DNA from: Chelativorans sp. J32
GTDB taxonomy: Bacteria > Pseudomonadota > Alphaproteobacteria > Rhizobiales > Rhizobiaceae
Assembly: GCF_000518985.1 (NCBI RefSeq)
Contig: NZ_JAEQ01000002.1
Span: 186,001 to 250,000 of the forward strand
Length of the DNA stretch: 64,000 bases
Reading direction: 5' to 3'
Each line of letters begins with the position of its first letter. Positions within the stretch are counted from its first letter, which is position 1. A program made the translations under genes and the position numbers. This document shows positions 45,734 through 54,445 of the stretch, piece after piece. The notes under the pieces are model-generated. The model ran no database searches. It saw only the letters and a program-made list of their open reading frames with translations, and had not been told where the DNA came from.

Positions 45734-46135
45734 ATGGATTCCAGTTCTATCAGAAAAGTCGCGATTGCTCTTGCTTTGCTATTTGCTGCAGACGCTGCAT
45801 TCGCTGATGACGTGATTAGCTATAACTCGACTCGAGGTGGCAAGAAAGCATCATGCTTCTACTCTGAGCCAAATTTTGGAAATACCCGCTTCTGCGTTTC
45901 GGCCGGAAACTCAGTCGCATTTCCCTCCAGTCCCATCCGCTCCCTCCGCCTCTACAATGAAGCGAGAATAACGGATTGTGATGAGGAAATTTTTGGTGGC
46001 TCTTGTTGGAATTATGTCCCTGGTGAAGATGACTTTGAATATGTCATTGAGGACTTCATTGTAGATGGCTTTTATGATGATATTGATGGTGGCGATATCG
46101 GTTCATTAGAAGTTTATGAGTGGTTTTTGCAGTGA
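45734..46135 (+). CDS. Secreted beta/gamma-crystallin-like (I36-type) protein
   Basis: 133 residues with signal peptide ending AADAAFADD. The core CFYSEPNFGNTRFCVSAGNS has the Tyr-x-x-Pro-Asn-Phe-x-Gly pattern of beta/gamma-crystallin and I36 inhibitor motifs, then PIRSLRLYNEARITDCDEEI and GGSCWNYVPGEDDFEYV. Four cysteines in the mature chain are probably paired. The gene and its leader are visibly richer in A+T than the flanking genes, which suggests horizontal acquisition. Possible roles: calcium-binding surface protein or peptidase inhibitor. Confidence 0.72.
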   Translation: MDSSSIRKVAIALALLFAADAAFADDVISYNSTRGGKKASCFYSEPNFGNTRFCVSAGNSVAFPSSPIRSLRLYNEARITDCDEEIFGGSCWNYVPGEDDFEYVIEDFIVDGFYDDIDGGDIGSLEVYEWFLQ

Positions 46136-46215
46136 TGTAGATAACCGTCTTCTCTCCACCGGCGAATCCATTGTCGCCTTTCATAGGCGCAATTTTCTGC
46201 GATTGAGAAATGAAG

Positions 46216-46244
46216 GAGGTTAGCCCTGCTTGAGGGCTAACCTC
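46216..46244. terminator. Perfect 12-bp stem-loop between convergent genes
   Basis: GAGGTTAGCCCT / AGGGCTAACCTC with loop GCTTG. It lies between the crystallin-like gene and the convergent VOC gene and can serve both. Confidence 0.75.
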
Positions 46245-46262
46245 ACTTGCTGCAACTGGCTG

Positions 46263-47033
46263 CTAGCGTTTCGGGGCGTTCAATGCGAAAGCGGCGCCTT
46301 GGGGATCCATGCATTGCAGGATCCAGCTGCCGCCTGGTACTTCCATCGGGTCCATCAGGATCTGGCCCCCATTGGCCTTGACGAGGCGGAGGCCCTCCTC
46401 GATTGCCGGGATGTTGAAGTAGAATTGCCAGAACGGCATCGGGATCTGGGCCGGTTTGTTCATCATGCCGCCGATGGGATCGCCGCCAGCCGAGAAAAGC
46501 TGGTAGGTGCCCATAGGGCCCATGTCCATTGCTTCGGCCTTGGTCCAGCCGAACTGGCTTGAATAGAACTCGAATGCCTTCTGCCAATCGGTCGTATAAA
46601 GCTCATGCCAGCCGACATGGCCGGGCGTACCAGCGGGGACCGGAGGCTGGTCGGGACCCATCGGGTGCAGCAGCATGAACATCACGCCCTGCGGATCCGA
46701 CACGACGGAGAAGCGCCCGACTTCGGGAATGTCCGCGGGCTGGCGGTGCACAGTGCCCCCCGCGTCTTGTACACCTTGCGTCGCTGCATCCGTGTCATCG
46801 GTATAGATATAACCGAGCCACATGGGCTGACTGCCGGACTGACGGTAATCGTCCGGCATTTCCATGATTCCGCCCACACCCCGTTCACCTGCATTCATAA
46901 TGGTGTAGGGCGAGCTCCCCGGCGCTTCCCAACGTGAGGCCCGCCACCCGACCACAGCGCAGTAGAAGGCTTCCGCTGCGTTCACGTCCGTGGTCATCAA
47001 CTCGTACCAGAAGAAGGATTTTGGAGCCGGCAT
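46263..47033 (-). CDS. VOC (glyoxalase/bleomycin-resistance fold) protein, two domains
   Basis: 256 residues from ATG 47033, with AGAGGAGA upstream. Two VOC modules: FFWYELMTTDVNAAEAFYCA to DPQGVMFMLLHP, and GWHELYTTDWQKAFEFYSSQ to DPQGAAFALNAP. This layout is typical of the 27-kDa antigen CFP30B-like / glyoxalase-like proteins. Metal ligands cannot be fixed by eye. It has no neighbour in the same direction. Confidence 0.85.
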   Translation of the reverse strand: MPAPKSFFWYELMTTDVNAAEAFYCAVVGWRASRWEAPGSSPYTIMNAGERGVGGIMEMPDDYRQSGSQPMWLGYIYTDDTDAATQGVQDAGGTVHRQPADIPEVGRFSVVSDPQGVMFMLLHPMGPDQPPVPAGTPGHVGWHELYTTDWQKAFEFYSSQFGWTKAEAMDMGPMGTYQLFSAGGDPIGGMMNKPAQIPMPFWQFYFNIPAIEEGLRLVKANGGQILMDPMEVPGGSWILQCMDPQGAAFALNAPKR

Positions 47034-47230
47034 CGTATTTCTCCTCTTATGTTCTCTTCTTTGGTGGCCTGTGCGCAACGGTTCGAGCGGCTGCAGAGGC
47101 GCCTACTGGGTTGGCCACAACACCTTATGACTGAGGATAGGGGCCGGCCATACAAACAATCGTGTTAGTGCAGCCAAATAAAGATGATCTAGAGCCGCCT
47201 ATTCTTTTGCCTGTGTCGCATACCTGAATT

Positions 47231-47246
47231 TTGACCGATTGATAAA
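47231..47246 (+). promoter_or_regulatory. Putative RutR box upstream of preT
   Basis: TTGACCGATTGATAAA matches the E. coli RutR consensus TTGACCAnnTGGTCAA at 11 of 14 fixed positions, 47 nt before the preT start. A more complete copy occurs beside the RutR gene at 58226. Confidence 0.5.
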
Positions 47247-47293
47247 AAACAAAACTGTGTTACCGTCCCTCTCAAAAGAATAAGGGGAACGGT

Positions 47294-48646
47294 ATGGCTC
47301 AAAGCCGCTATGAGGACGGTATCGTCGCCGGCCGCCTCTCGCCGGACGTCTATGCCCAGAATTTCTCGGATCTTCATCCTCCGCTCGATATGCATGAGGC
47401 GCGGGTCGCGGCGGATCGCTGTTATTTCTGCTACGATGCGCCCTGTATGCAGGCCTGTCCGACCGCGATCGACATTCCGCTGTTCATAAGACAGATCTCC
47501 ACCGGAAACCCGCTCGGCGCGGCCAAGACCATTTTCGACCAGAACATCTTTGGCGGCATGTGCGCCCGTGTCTGCCCCACGGAGACCCTGTGCGAGGAAG
47601 CCTGCGTGCGGGAGTATGCGGAGGGCAAGCCCGTCCAGATCGGCCTTCTGCAGCGCTATGCCACCGATGCCGCTATGGGCCAGGGGCAGCAATTCTTCAC
47701 GCGCGCCGCACCGACGGGCAAAAAGATTGCGGTCATCGGTGCAGGACCTGCAGGACTTGCCTGCGCGCACCGGCTGGCAATGCATGGTCACGAGGTCATT
47801 GTCTATGAGGTCCGGCCGAGATCGGGCGGGCTGAATGAATACGGCATCGCGGCCTATAAGAGCCCGGGCGGGTTCGCGCAGGCCGAAGTCGATTACATTC
47901 TTTCCATCGGTGGCATCACGGTTGAGCATGGCAAGGCGCTAGGGCGCGATTTCACCCTTGCCGGCCTTGCAGCCGGCTACGACGCCGTGTTCCTCGCGAT
48001 GGGGCTTGCGGGCGTCAATGCGCTGCGCGCCGAAGGGGAGGAAGCCGAAGGCGTGGAAAACGCTGTCGACTACATCGCGACGCTCCGCCAGGCAGACGAT
48101 CTGTCGAGACTTCCGATCGGCCGGCGCGTCGTCGTTATCGGAGGCGGCATGACGGCGATCGATATCGCCGTTCAGGCGCGGCTGCTTGGAGCGGAGGAAG
48201 TAACCATCTGTTACCGGCGCGGGCGCGAACACATGAACGCCTCCGAATGGGAGCAGGAACTTGCCGCGGCCAAGGGCGTCGTGATCAGGCATTGGCTGCA
48301 GCCGAAGCGGGTTATCGTAGAGGGAAGCTGCGCAGCCGGGATCGAGATGGAGTATACCGCTATGGTCGATGGCCGCCTGATCGGCACCGGTGAGACACTG
48401 ACGCTGAAGGCCGACCAGGTTTTCAAGGCTATTGGACAGGGCTTCGAGCCCACGGTTCTCAATGGCAGCGGCGAGGCGATCGTGCTTGAGAGCGGGCGGA
48501 TCCGGGTGGATGCGGAAGGCCGTACATCCATGCCGAAGGTCTGGGCTGGAGGCGATTGCGTGCTCGGCGGCGACGATCTGACCGTTTCGGCCGTCGCACA
48601 GGGCCGCGACGCAGCCGAAAGCATTCATAGGGTATTGACTGGCTGA
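47294..48646 (+). CDS. preT: Dihydropyrimidine dehydrogenase (NAD+) subunit PreT
   Basis: 450 residues. The N-terminal Fe-S domain has CYFCYDAPCMQACPTAIDIP and GGMCARVCPTETLCEEACVR. FAD- and NAD-binding sites follow (KKIAVIGAGPAGLACAHRLA, RVVVIGGGMTAIDIAVQARL) and a GltD-like C-terminus (PKVWAGGDCVLGGDDLTVSA). With PreA it reduces uracil or thymine to the 5,6-dihydro form. AAGGGGA precedes the ATG. Confidence 0.95.
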   Translation: MAQSRYEDGIVAGRLSPDVYAQNFSDLHPPLDMHEARVAADRCYFCYDAPCMQACPTAIDIPLFIRQISTGNPLGAAKTIFDQNIFGGMCARVCPTETLCEEACVREYAEGKPVQIGLLQRYATDAAMGQGQQFFTRAAPTGKKIAVIGAGPAGLACAHRLAMHGHEVIVYEVRPRSGGLNEYGIAAYKSPGGFAQAEVDYILSIGGITVEHGKALGRDFTLAGLAAGYDAVFLAMGLAGVNALRAEGEEAEGVENAVDYIATLRQADDLSRLPIGRRVVVIGGGMTAIDIAVQARLLGAEEVTICYRRGREHMNASEWEQELAAAKGVVIRHWLQPKRVIVEGSCAAGIEMEYTAMVDGRLIGTGETLTLKADQVFKAIGQGFEPTVLNGSGEAIVLESGRIRVDAEGRTSMPKVWAGGDCVLGGDDLTVSAVAQGRDAAESIHRVLTG

Positions 48647-48660
48647 AACGGGAGGGCGCC

Positions 48661-49026
48661 ATGTTCGTGAAATTCGCCGAACTGCCCGTGTTCGATCAGG
48701 ATCGCGCTATCGCATTCTATGGCAGACATCTGGGATGCACCGTTGCGCGGGACGCCCCCTATGCGAAGGATGGCTGGCGCTGGGTGGAACTGAAGCTCCC
48801 CGGCGCGAGGACGCAGTTGCTGCTCACCAGACGCGGCGATGACGAGCCGTCGGACAGGCCGGTTCTCGTGCTCATCGAGGAAGATGTAAAGGGCCTCTTC
48901 GATCGGTTGGGAACCGAGAAGGTGAAGATCATTACGGCCCCGAAAGAGGCATCGTGGGAGCCGGGCAGCACGTTTGCGGAGTTTCGCGACAGCGAGGGCA
49001 ACCGCATCGTCGTGTCCTCTTCCTGA
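48661..49026 (+). CDS. VOC-family protein between preT and preA
   Basis: 121 residues, a single glyoxalase/bleomycin-resistance module: ELPVFDQDRAIAFYGRHLGC, WRWVELKLPGARTQLLLTRR and EFRDSEGNRIVVSS. It lies 14 nt after preT and 18 nt before preA, so it is co-transcribed with both. This is not part of the known pathway; it may handle a reactive by-product or be a passenger. Confidence 0.85.
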   Translation: MFVKFAELPVFDQDRAIAFYGRHLGCTVARDAPYAKDGWRWVELKLPGARTQLLLTRRGDDEPSDRPVLVLIEEDVKGLFDRLGTEKVKIITAPKEASWEPGSTFAEFRDSEGNRIVVSSS

Positions 49027-49044
49027 GGCCGGAGGAGAAAACCC

Positions 49045-50355
49045 ATGGCTGATATCCGCTCCAATTTCCTCGGCATCAAATCCCCGAACCCGTTCTGGCT
49101 GGCCTCGGCGCCGCCGACCGACAAGGCATACAATGTCGAGCGCGCATTCAAGGCCGGCTGGGGCGGGGTCGTTTGGAAGACGCTGGGCGAGGAGGGACCT
49201 CCGGTCGTCAATGTAAACGGCCCCCGCTATGGCGCCGTCTGGGGTGCCGACCGCAGGCTGCTTGGCTTCAACAATATTGAACTCATCACCGACCGCGATC
49301 TCTTCGTGAACCTCACCGAGATCAAACAGGTGAAACGGAACTGGCCGGACCGGGCGCTCGTGGTGTCGCTGATGGTCCCGTGTCAGGAGGAGGCCTGGAA
49401 GGCGATCCTGCCGCTGGTCGAGGAAACCGGGGCCGACGGGATCGAGCTCAATTTCGGCTGCCCGCACGGCATGAGCGAGCGCGGCATGGGTTCCGCGGTC
49501 GGTCAGGTGCCCGAATATGTGGAGATGGTCGTGCGCTGGTGCAAGCAGAACACGCGCATGCCGGTGATCACAAAGCTCACGCCCAATGTCACGGACATAC
49601 GCAATCCCGCTCGAGCGGCTTTCGCCGGCGGTACGGACGCCGTGTCGCTCATCAACACGATCAACTCGATCACCGGCGTCAATCTCGACACGTTCGCGCC
49701 CGAGCCGACCATAGACGGCAAGGGAACCCATGGCGGTTATTGCGGGCCGGCGGTGAAGCCCATCGCGCTTCATATGGTGGCGGAGATCGCGCGCGATCCC
49801 GAAACACGCGGCCTGTCCATCTCCGGGATCGGCGGGATCACGACCTGGCGCGACGCCGCGGAGTTCCTGGCGCTTGGCGCAGGCAATGTCCAGGTTTGCA
49901 CCGCCGCAATGACCTATGGCTTCAAGGTCGTCCAGGAAATGATCGAAGGTCTCAAGAGCTGGATGGACGAGAAGGGCCATGCCACGCTGGACGACGTGAT
50001 AGGGCGGGCGGTGCCCAACATCGCTGATTGGCAATATCTCAATCTCAATTACGCCACCAAGGCCCGCATCAACCAGGATCTCTGCATCAAATGCGGTCGC
50101 TGCCACATCGCCTGCGAGGACACCTCGCATCAGGCGATCACCAGCATGGTGAACGGCGTACGCCGTTTCGAGGTGATCGAGGAGGAGTGCGTCGGCTGCA
50201 ATCTCTGCGTCAACATATGCCCCGTCGAGAACTGCATCACCATGGTGCCGCTCGCGGCGGGAGAGGTCGACCGGAGAACCGGGCAGGTCGTCTTGGGCGA
50301 CTATGCCAATTGGACCACTCATCCGAACAATCCGATGAAGATCGCGGCCGAATAG
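49045..50355 (+). CDS. preA: Dihydropyrimidine dehydrogenase (NAD+) catalytic subunit PreA
   Basis: 436 residues. The flavin barrel contains KSPNPFWLASAPPTDKAYNV, LNFGCPHGMSERGMGSAVGQ (catalytic Cys loop) and NTINSITGVNLDTFAPEP. The C-terminus adds a two-[4Fe-4S] ferredoxin domain: CIKCGRCHIACEDTSHQA and CVGCNLCVNICPVENC. It forms the heterotetramer with PreT in the first step of reductive pyrimidine degradation. Confidence 0.96.
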   Translation: MADIRSNFLGIKSPNPFWLASAPPTDKAYNVERAFKAGWGGVVWKTLGEEGPPVVNVNGPRYGAVWGADRRLLGFNNIELITDRDLFVNLTEIKQVKRNWPDRALVVSLMVPCQEEAWKAILPLVEETGADGIELNFGCPHGMSERGMGSAVGQVPEYVEMVVRWCKQNTRMPVITKLTPNVTDIRNPARAAFAGGTDAVSLINTINSITGVNLDTFAPEPTIDGKGTHGGYCGPAVKPIALHMVAEIARDPETRGLSISGIGGITTWRDAAEFLALGAGNVQVCTAAMTYGFKVVQEMIEGLKSWMDEKGHATLDDVIGRAVPNIADWQYLNLNYATKARINQDLCIKCGRCHIACEDTSHQAITSMVNGVRRFEVIEEECVGCNLCVNICPVENCITMVPLAAGEVDRRTGQVVLGDYANWTTHPNNPMKIAAE

Positions 50356-50410
50356 CCCCGCGGAGATGAAATGCTGCCGTAACGGAAATTCGGACCCGCA
50401 CCCCTATTGC

Positions 50411-50441
50411 GGATACTCGATATCCAGGATAGAGAATATCC
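50411..50441 (+). promoter_or_regulatory. Tandem palindromes, putative Rrf2 operator
   Basis: Two copies of GGATAnnnnnTATCC, at 50411-50425 and 50427-50441, separated by one base so that their centres are 16 bp apart. They lie 20-50 nt before the Rrf2 start. Probable autoregulatory site. Confidence 0.65.
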
Positions 50442-50459
50442 ACGATAGGAGATTAACCC

Positions 50460-50981
50460 ATGAAGCTGAGCGACGGGGTTGAAGCTGCGATCCACTGTGC
50501 GGCGGTTCTGGCGCAATTGAATGGGGAGGCCACGCTTCCAGGCAGTGCTCTTGCCGAATTGCATGGTCTTTCACCCAGCTATCTGCTTAAGCACCTGCAA
50601 GCGCTGACTGCCGCGAAGATCCTCGAATCCATACCGGGGCCGAACGGCGGATATCGCCTGGCAAAGGCGCCCGAGCGGATCAGCTTGCTCGACATCGTCC
50701 TTGCCGTTGAAGGCCATCAGCCGGCCTTTCGCTGTGGTGAGATCAGGCAGCGCGGGCCGGGCGCTCTGGAAGCCGAAGCTTATGTGAAACCGTGCGGCAT
50801 CAAGGTGGCCATGCTCAAGGCGGAGCGGGCCTGGCGGGCCGTGCTGGCCGAGACGAAGCTTTCGCAGATCGTGTCAGGTTATGAGGCCGATGCCGATCCG
50901 CGCGCGGTCGCGTTCAACTGCGCCTTCATTGCCCGCCACCAGCGGCCTCAGGGCGAAACCTCTTTGAAAAAGTCGAAGTAG
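50460..50981 (+). CDS. Rrf2-family transcriptional regulator
   Basis: 173 residues. The winged helix-turn-helix is evident (LSPSYLLKHLQALTAAKILE, PGPNGGYRLAKAPERISLLD). The usual Fe-S cysteine trio CX5CX7C of IscR/NsrR is absent. Cysteines at IHCAAVL, FRCGEIR, KPCGIKV and FNCAFI are spaced too far apart, so thiol sensing or no metal is more likely. It is followed after 12 nt by the AhpD-like gene, its probable target along with itself. TAGGAG precedes the ATG. Confidence 0.88.
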   Translation: MKLSDGVEAAIHCAAVLAQLNGEATLPGSALAELHGLSPSYLLKHLQALTAAKILESIPGPNGGYRLAKAPERISLLDIVLAVEGHQPAFRCGEIRQRGPGALEAEAYVKPCGIKVAMLKAERAWRAVLAETKLSQIVSGYEADADPRAVAFNCAFIARHQRPQGETSLKKSK

Positions 50982-50993
50982 AAAGGAAGAGCC

Positions 50994-51458
50994 ATGCAGC
51001 CACGACTCAATTTTTTCCACGCCTCGCCGGAGATCATCAAAAACGTCCGGGCCCTGAACAAAGCCGTCGACGAATGCGGCCTGGAAAAGAGCCTGCTTCA
51101 TCTTATCAAGCTCCGGGCTTCCCAGATTAATGGCTGCTCCTACTGTGTCGACATGCATAGCCATGAAGCGCGCGAGGATGGGGAAAGCGAGCAGCGCTTG
51201 TATCTCGTCGCAGCCTGGCGGGAGTCGCCTCTCTTCTCCGAACGGGAACGAGCCGCCTTTGCCTGGACGGAAAGGCTGACGCGGCTTTCGGAGCAGATGG
51301 TGACGGACGAGGACTTCGAGCAGGCCCGCAAGCACTTCTCCGACGACGAATTGGTGAAGCTGTCCGTCGCCATCGGCATGATCAATGTCTGGAACCGCCT
51401 CTGCGTGCCCTTTCAGAGCATTCATCCGGTCAGGGAAGAGCGGATCGCGGCTGAATAA
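50994..51458 (+). CDS. AhpD-like carboxymuconolactone-decarboxylase-family protein
   Basis: 154 residues. The redox motif INGCSYCVDMHSHEAR provides the Cys-x-x-Cys and His of alkylhydroperoxidase AhpD, and NVWNRLCVPFQ is the typical end. It probably reduces hydroperoxides or acts as an adaptor in a thiol relay. It belongs to the operon with the Rrf2 regulator. Despite the family name it is distinct from the true PcaC encoded 3 kb further on. Confidence 0.88.
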   Translation: MQPRLNFFHASPEIIKNVRALNKAVDECGLEKSLLHLIKLRASQINGCSYCVDMHSHEAREDGESEQRLYLVAAWRESPLFSERERAAFAWTERLTRLSEQMVTDEDFEQARKHFSDDELVKLSVAIGMINVWNRLCVPFQSIHPVREERIAAE

Positions 51459-52529
51459 TTACGGCGCTGCTTTGCGGGTGGCGAAGGTAATACCGCCCGC
51501 AAGCTCGTTCGCGATTCTGAGCGCGGCACCTGTCGCGACGACCATCTGGGGAAGAAGCATCCATTCAAGGGTCCAGGCCGCGCCGGACCGCTCGTTCTCA
51601 TGGATCAGCGCGTGGTGCATGCCGGAAAGTAGCGTGGCGTTGAAGCGGGCAAGAGTGACGAGGATCTCCGCCTTAACGGGGTTTTGCTTGTGTGGCATGG
51701 CGGAGGAGCCGCCACCTTCCGCCACCTGCACCTCGCCCATTTCATTCTGGGCCATGAGGGCTACATCCTGGCCCATCTTGCCTAAGCTTCCCGTGACAAG
51801 AGAGAGGAAGGAGGCGAAATCGACAATGCCGTCGCGCTCCGAATGTCGCGCACGGGCGACGAGGTTGAGGCCGAGCTTGCGCGCGAGGCGAGCCGCCACG
51901 GCGGGTCCCTTTTCGCCAAGCTTGTCGAGTGTTCCGGCAGCTCCCCCGAAGGTCAGGACCGTCACGGATTTACGAATGGTTTCGAGCCGCGCACGGTGAC
52001 GCATAAGCGGATCGCGCCAGGAGATGATTTTCCGGCCCGCTCTCACGGGTATGGCAGCCTGCATGCGCGTATGCGCCATCACCTCAATGCCGCCGTCGCG
52101 CCTTTCCAGTGCGTCAAGGCTTTCGATGACCTCATCCAGCCGAGTGGCAAGCAAAGTGGTGGCCTGCGAAAGGCGCATCGCCAAGGCGGTATCAATGGGA
52201 TCCTGGCTTGTCGCTCCGAAGTGAAGGCAGGTGCGGTGCTCCTCGGGAAGCTTTTGGCGCAATTGCTCCACGAGCGCCGGGATTACCACCCCGTCGCGCG
52301 CAATGCCTCTATTGAGCGCGCCCACATCCGGCTTGTAGTGCTGCAAGGCGGCGGAAATGGCTTCCGCCGCCTCTTGCGAGATGATCTCTTCTTCCGCTTC
52401 GGCTTCCGCCAGTGCGATCTCGAAGCGAAGGATCGCCGCGAGTTCCGCGACGACGGAAAAGAGCGCCGCGAACTCCTCGTCGCCCACAAGTCCGGAGAGG
52501 ATGGGGTGGTCGAAGGCGCTGACGCTCAT
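51459..52529 (-). CDS. pcaB: 3-carboxy-cis,cis-muconate cycloisomerase
   Basis: 356 residues of the fumarase/aspartase superfamily. The signature GGGSSAMPHKQNPVKAE is present, with HFGATSQDPIDTALAMRLSQ and HTRMQAAIPVRAGRKI upstream. It converts 3-carboxymuconate to 4-carboxymuconolactone. It is shorter than typical PcaB (about 350-450), but complete. Last gene of the leftward pca operon; it ends back-to-back with the AhpD-like gene. Confidence 0.95.
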   Translation of the reverse strand: MSVSAFDHPILSGLVGDEEFAALFSVVAELAAILRFEIALAEAEAEEEIISQEAAEAISAALQHYKPDVGALNRGIARDGVVIPALVEQLRQKLPEEHRTCLHFGATSQDPIDTALAMRLSQATTLLATRLDEVIESLDALERRDGGIEVMAHTRMQAAIPVRAGRKIISWRDPLMRHRARLETIRKSVTVLTFGGAAGTLDKLGEKGPAVAARLARKLGLNLVARARHSERDGIVDFASFLSLVTGSLGKMGQDVALMAQNEMGEVQVAEGGGSSAMPHKQNPVKAEILVTLARFNATLLSGMHHALIHENERSGAAWTLEWMLLPQMVVATGAALRIANELAGGITFATRKAAP

Positions 52530-52535
52530 TCCGCC

Positions 52536-53150
52536 TCACACATCGAAGAACACGGTTTCCTTGTCACCCTGGAGATATATGTCGAAATTGTAGGTATCCC
52601 CAGTGCGCGGCGCAATCAGCGTTGGAACCCGATTCTGGTGTTCCAGACGTGTGAGCACCGGATCCGCCGCATTGGCTTCAGCCTCATCGCCGAAATACAT
52701 GCGCGTCTGCAGACCGAGATTGATGCCGCGGGCAACGATCCAGAGCGATACATGGGGCGCCTGCGGCCGCCCGTCGGTAAAGGGAACCCGACCCGGCTTG
52801 ACGCTCCCGAAGGTGAAGACGCCCGTTTCCGGATCCGACGCCTGCCTCCCCCAGCCCGTGAAATTGGGATCGGCCTTGCCGCGCGGCTCGGATGGCGAAT
52901 TGTAGAGACCATCCGCGTCAGCCTGCCAGATCTCGATCAGCGCGTCCTTGATGACGGACCCCGTGCCGTCGATGACCCGCATCTTGTAGGTGACGCGCTC
53001 ACCCCTCGTCTTCTCGTTGACCATGCGGACGCCGAGGTCCTCGGGATAGATGCCGCCGATATCGCAGTAGTTCGGCGTGAGCCCGATATGGACATATGGG
53101 CCGGCCGTCTGTGAGGCGGTTTCCTTCAGCCTTGTCAGTGACTGGACCAT
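52536..53150 (-). CDS. pcaG: Protocatechuate 3,4-dioxygenase alpha subunit
   Basis: 204 residues with intradiol-dioxygenase features (TAGPYVHIGLTPNYCDIGGI; IEIWQADADGLYNSPSEPRG; GRPQAPHVSLWIVARGINLG). As expected for alpha, the HxH iron ligands are not conserved (PHVSLW). It follows pcaH by 2 nt and together they ring-cleave protocatechuate. Confidence 0.95.
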   Translation of the reverse strand: MVQSLTRLKETASQTAGPYVHIGLTPNYCDIGGIYPEDLGVRMVNEKTRGERVTYKMRVIDGTGSVIKDALIEIWQADADGLYNSPSEPRGKADPNFTGWGRQASDPETGVFTFGSVKPGRVPFTDGRPQAPHVSLWIVARGINLGLQTRMYFGDEAEANAADPVLTRLEHQNRVPTLIAPRTGDTYNFDIYLQGDKETVFFDV

Positions 53151-53152
53151 GA

Positions 53153-53893
53153 TCAGTTGCCCTCCAGCTTGTTTTCGAACAGCGTCGAACGGCGCCCGCG
53201 CAGCACGATGTCGAATTTATACGCACGCGAATCCATCGGTACCGTGGATTCCATGTCGAGAGCGGCAATCAGCCCTTCGATCGCCTTCTTGTCGGGGATC
53301 GTGCGGACGATCGGACATTTCCAGATCATGGGATCGCCCTCGAAATACATCTGCGTGATCAGCCGCTGGACGAAGCCGTGGCCGAAGATCGCGAAGTGGA
53401 TGTGGGCCGGCCGCCAGTCATTGATGCCATTTGGCCACGGATAGGCTCCGGGCTGAACGGTGCGGAACCAGTAGTTCCCGTCTTCGTCCGTGATGGTGCG
53501 CCCGCAGCCGCCGAAATTCGGGTCGAGGGGGGCGAGGTAGCCATCCTTCTTATGGCGATAGCGGCCGCCGGCATTCGCCTGCCAGAACTCGACCAGCACG
53601 TTCGGGACCGGCCGCGCGTTTTCGTCCAACACCCGGCCATAGACGATAATGCGCGGCCCGATGGCGCTCTCGCCAGGCTTGGCGAAGTTGACGGTCAGGT
53701 CGTTATCGAGTGGCCCGAGCAAGCTATGGCCGAAGGTGGGTCCGGTAAGTTCGGAAAGCGTGTTGCCGAAGGAGATGGGCGCGCGCTGCGGCGAACGCAC
53801 CACTGTGCTCTTATAGCCCGGCGCGAAAGCCGGCGGGTGCCAGCTGCGGTCGCGCTGGAAGAAGCCGCCCGTTTCGGGTCTCTCGTTCTTCAT
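53153..53893 (-). CDS. pcaH: Protocatechuate 3,4-dioxygenase beta subunit
   Basis: 246 residues. The non-heme iron site is complete: Tyr in NAGGRYRHKKDGY, Tyr in TVQPGAYPWPNG, and HxH in WRPAHIHFAIFG. The core VLVEFWQANAGGRY is typical of the catalytic beta chain. The start overlaps the pcaC stop (ATGA). Confidence 0.96.
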   Translation of the reverse strand: MKNERPETGGFFQRDRSWHPPAFAPGYKSTVVRSPQRAPISFGNTLSELTGPTFGHSLLGPLDNDLTVNFAKPGESAIGPRIIVYGRVLDENARPVPNVLVEFWQANAGGRYRHKKDGYLAPLDPNFGGCGRTITDEDGNYWFRTVQPGAYPWPNGINDWRPAHIHFAIFGHGFVQRLITQMYFEGDPMIWKCPIVRTIPDKKAIEGLIAALDMESTVPMDSRAYKFDIVLRGRRSTLFENKLEGN

Positions 53894-54291
53894 TTCTTTT
53901 CTCCCGATTGCATTTCAGCAAGCGTCTGCTTGATGATCTTGATCGCGTGGTTCGCCGCAGGCACGCCGGCATAGATCGCGACATGCAGCATGGCCTCGCG
54001 CAGGTCGTCAGCCGTCGCTCCGGTATTGGCTGTGGCGCGCACATGCATCGCAACCTCGTCGTCGTGGCCCAGGGCAGCCAAAAGGGCAATGGTGACCATG
54101 GAGCGCTCGCGTTTCGTCCAGGTCGGCCCGGACCAGACGTGGCCCCAGGCAGCCTCGGTGATCAATTCCTGGAACGGCGCGTCGAATTCCGTCTTGTTCG
54201 CCTCGGCCCGGTCCACCCAGGCATCCCCAAGAACGGACCGGCGCGTGGCCATGCCTTCGCTGTAACGTTTGGAATATCCGTCTGTGCTCAT
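53890..54291 (-). CDS. pcaC: 4-carboxymuconolactone decarboxylase
   Basis: 133 residues from ATG 54291, preceded by GGAGGTAGGA; the frame is open to 54369 but the extension has no start signal. Motifs: AWGHVWSGPTWTKRERSMVT, ALLAALGHDDEVAMHVRATA and AIYAGVPAANHAIK. It decarboxylates the lactone to 3-oxoadipate enol-lactone. First gene of the pca operon; pcaD, usually adjacent, is not here. Confidence 0.94.
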   Translation of the reverse strand: MSTDGYSKRYSEGMATRRSVLGDAWVDRAEANKTEFDAPFQELITEAAWGHVWSGPTWTKRERSMVTIALLAALGHDDEVAMHVRATANTGATADDLREAMLHVAIYAGVPAANHAIKIIKQTLAEMQSGEKK

Positions 54292-54445
54292 TCCTACCTC
54301 CCGAGGCGGGGTGGACCGGGCCCGCCGGAATCGCACCCTAGGTTCAGCATGCATACAGGCGCTGGACATTGGAACTGCCGGTGACCGGCGGCAATGGACT
54401 TTTATCGCGTATCATTGCACTTTCCGATCATGAAATGAGGATGAG

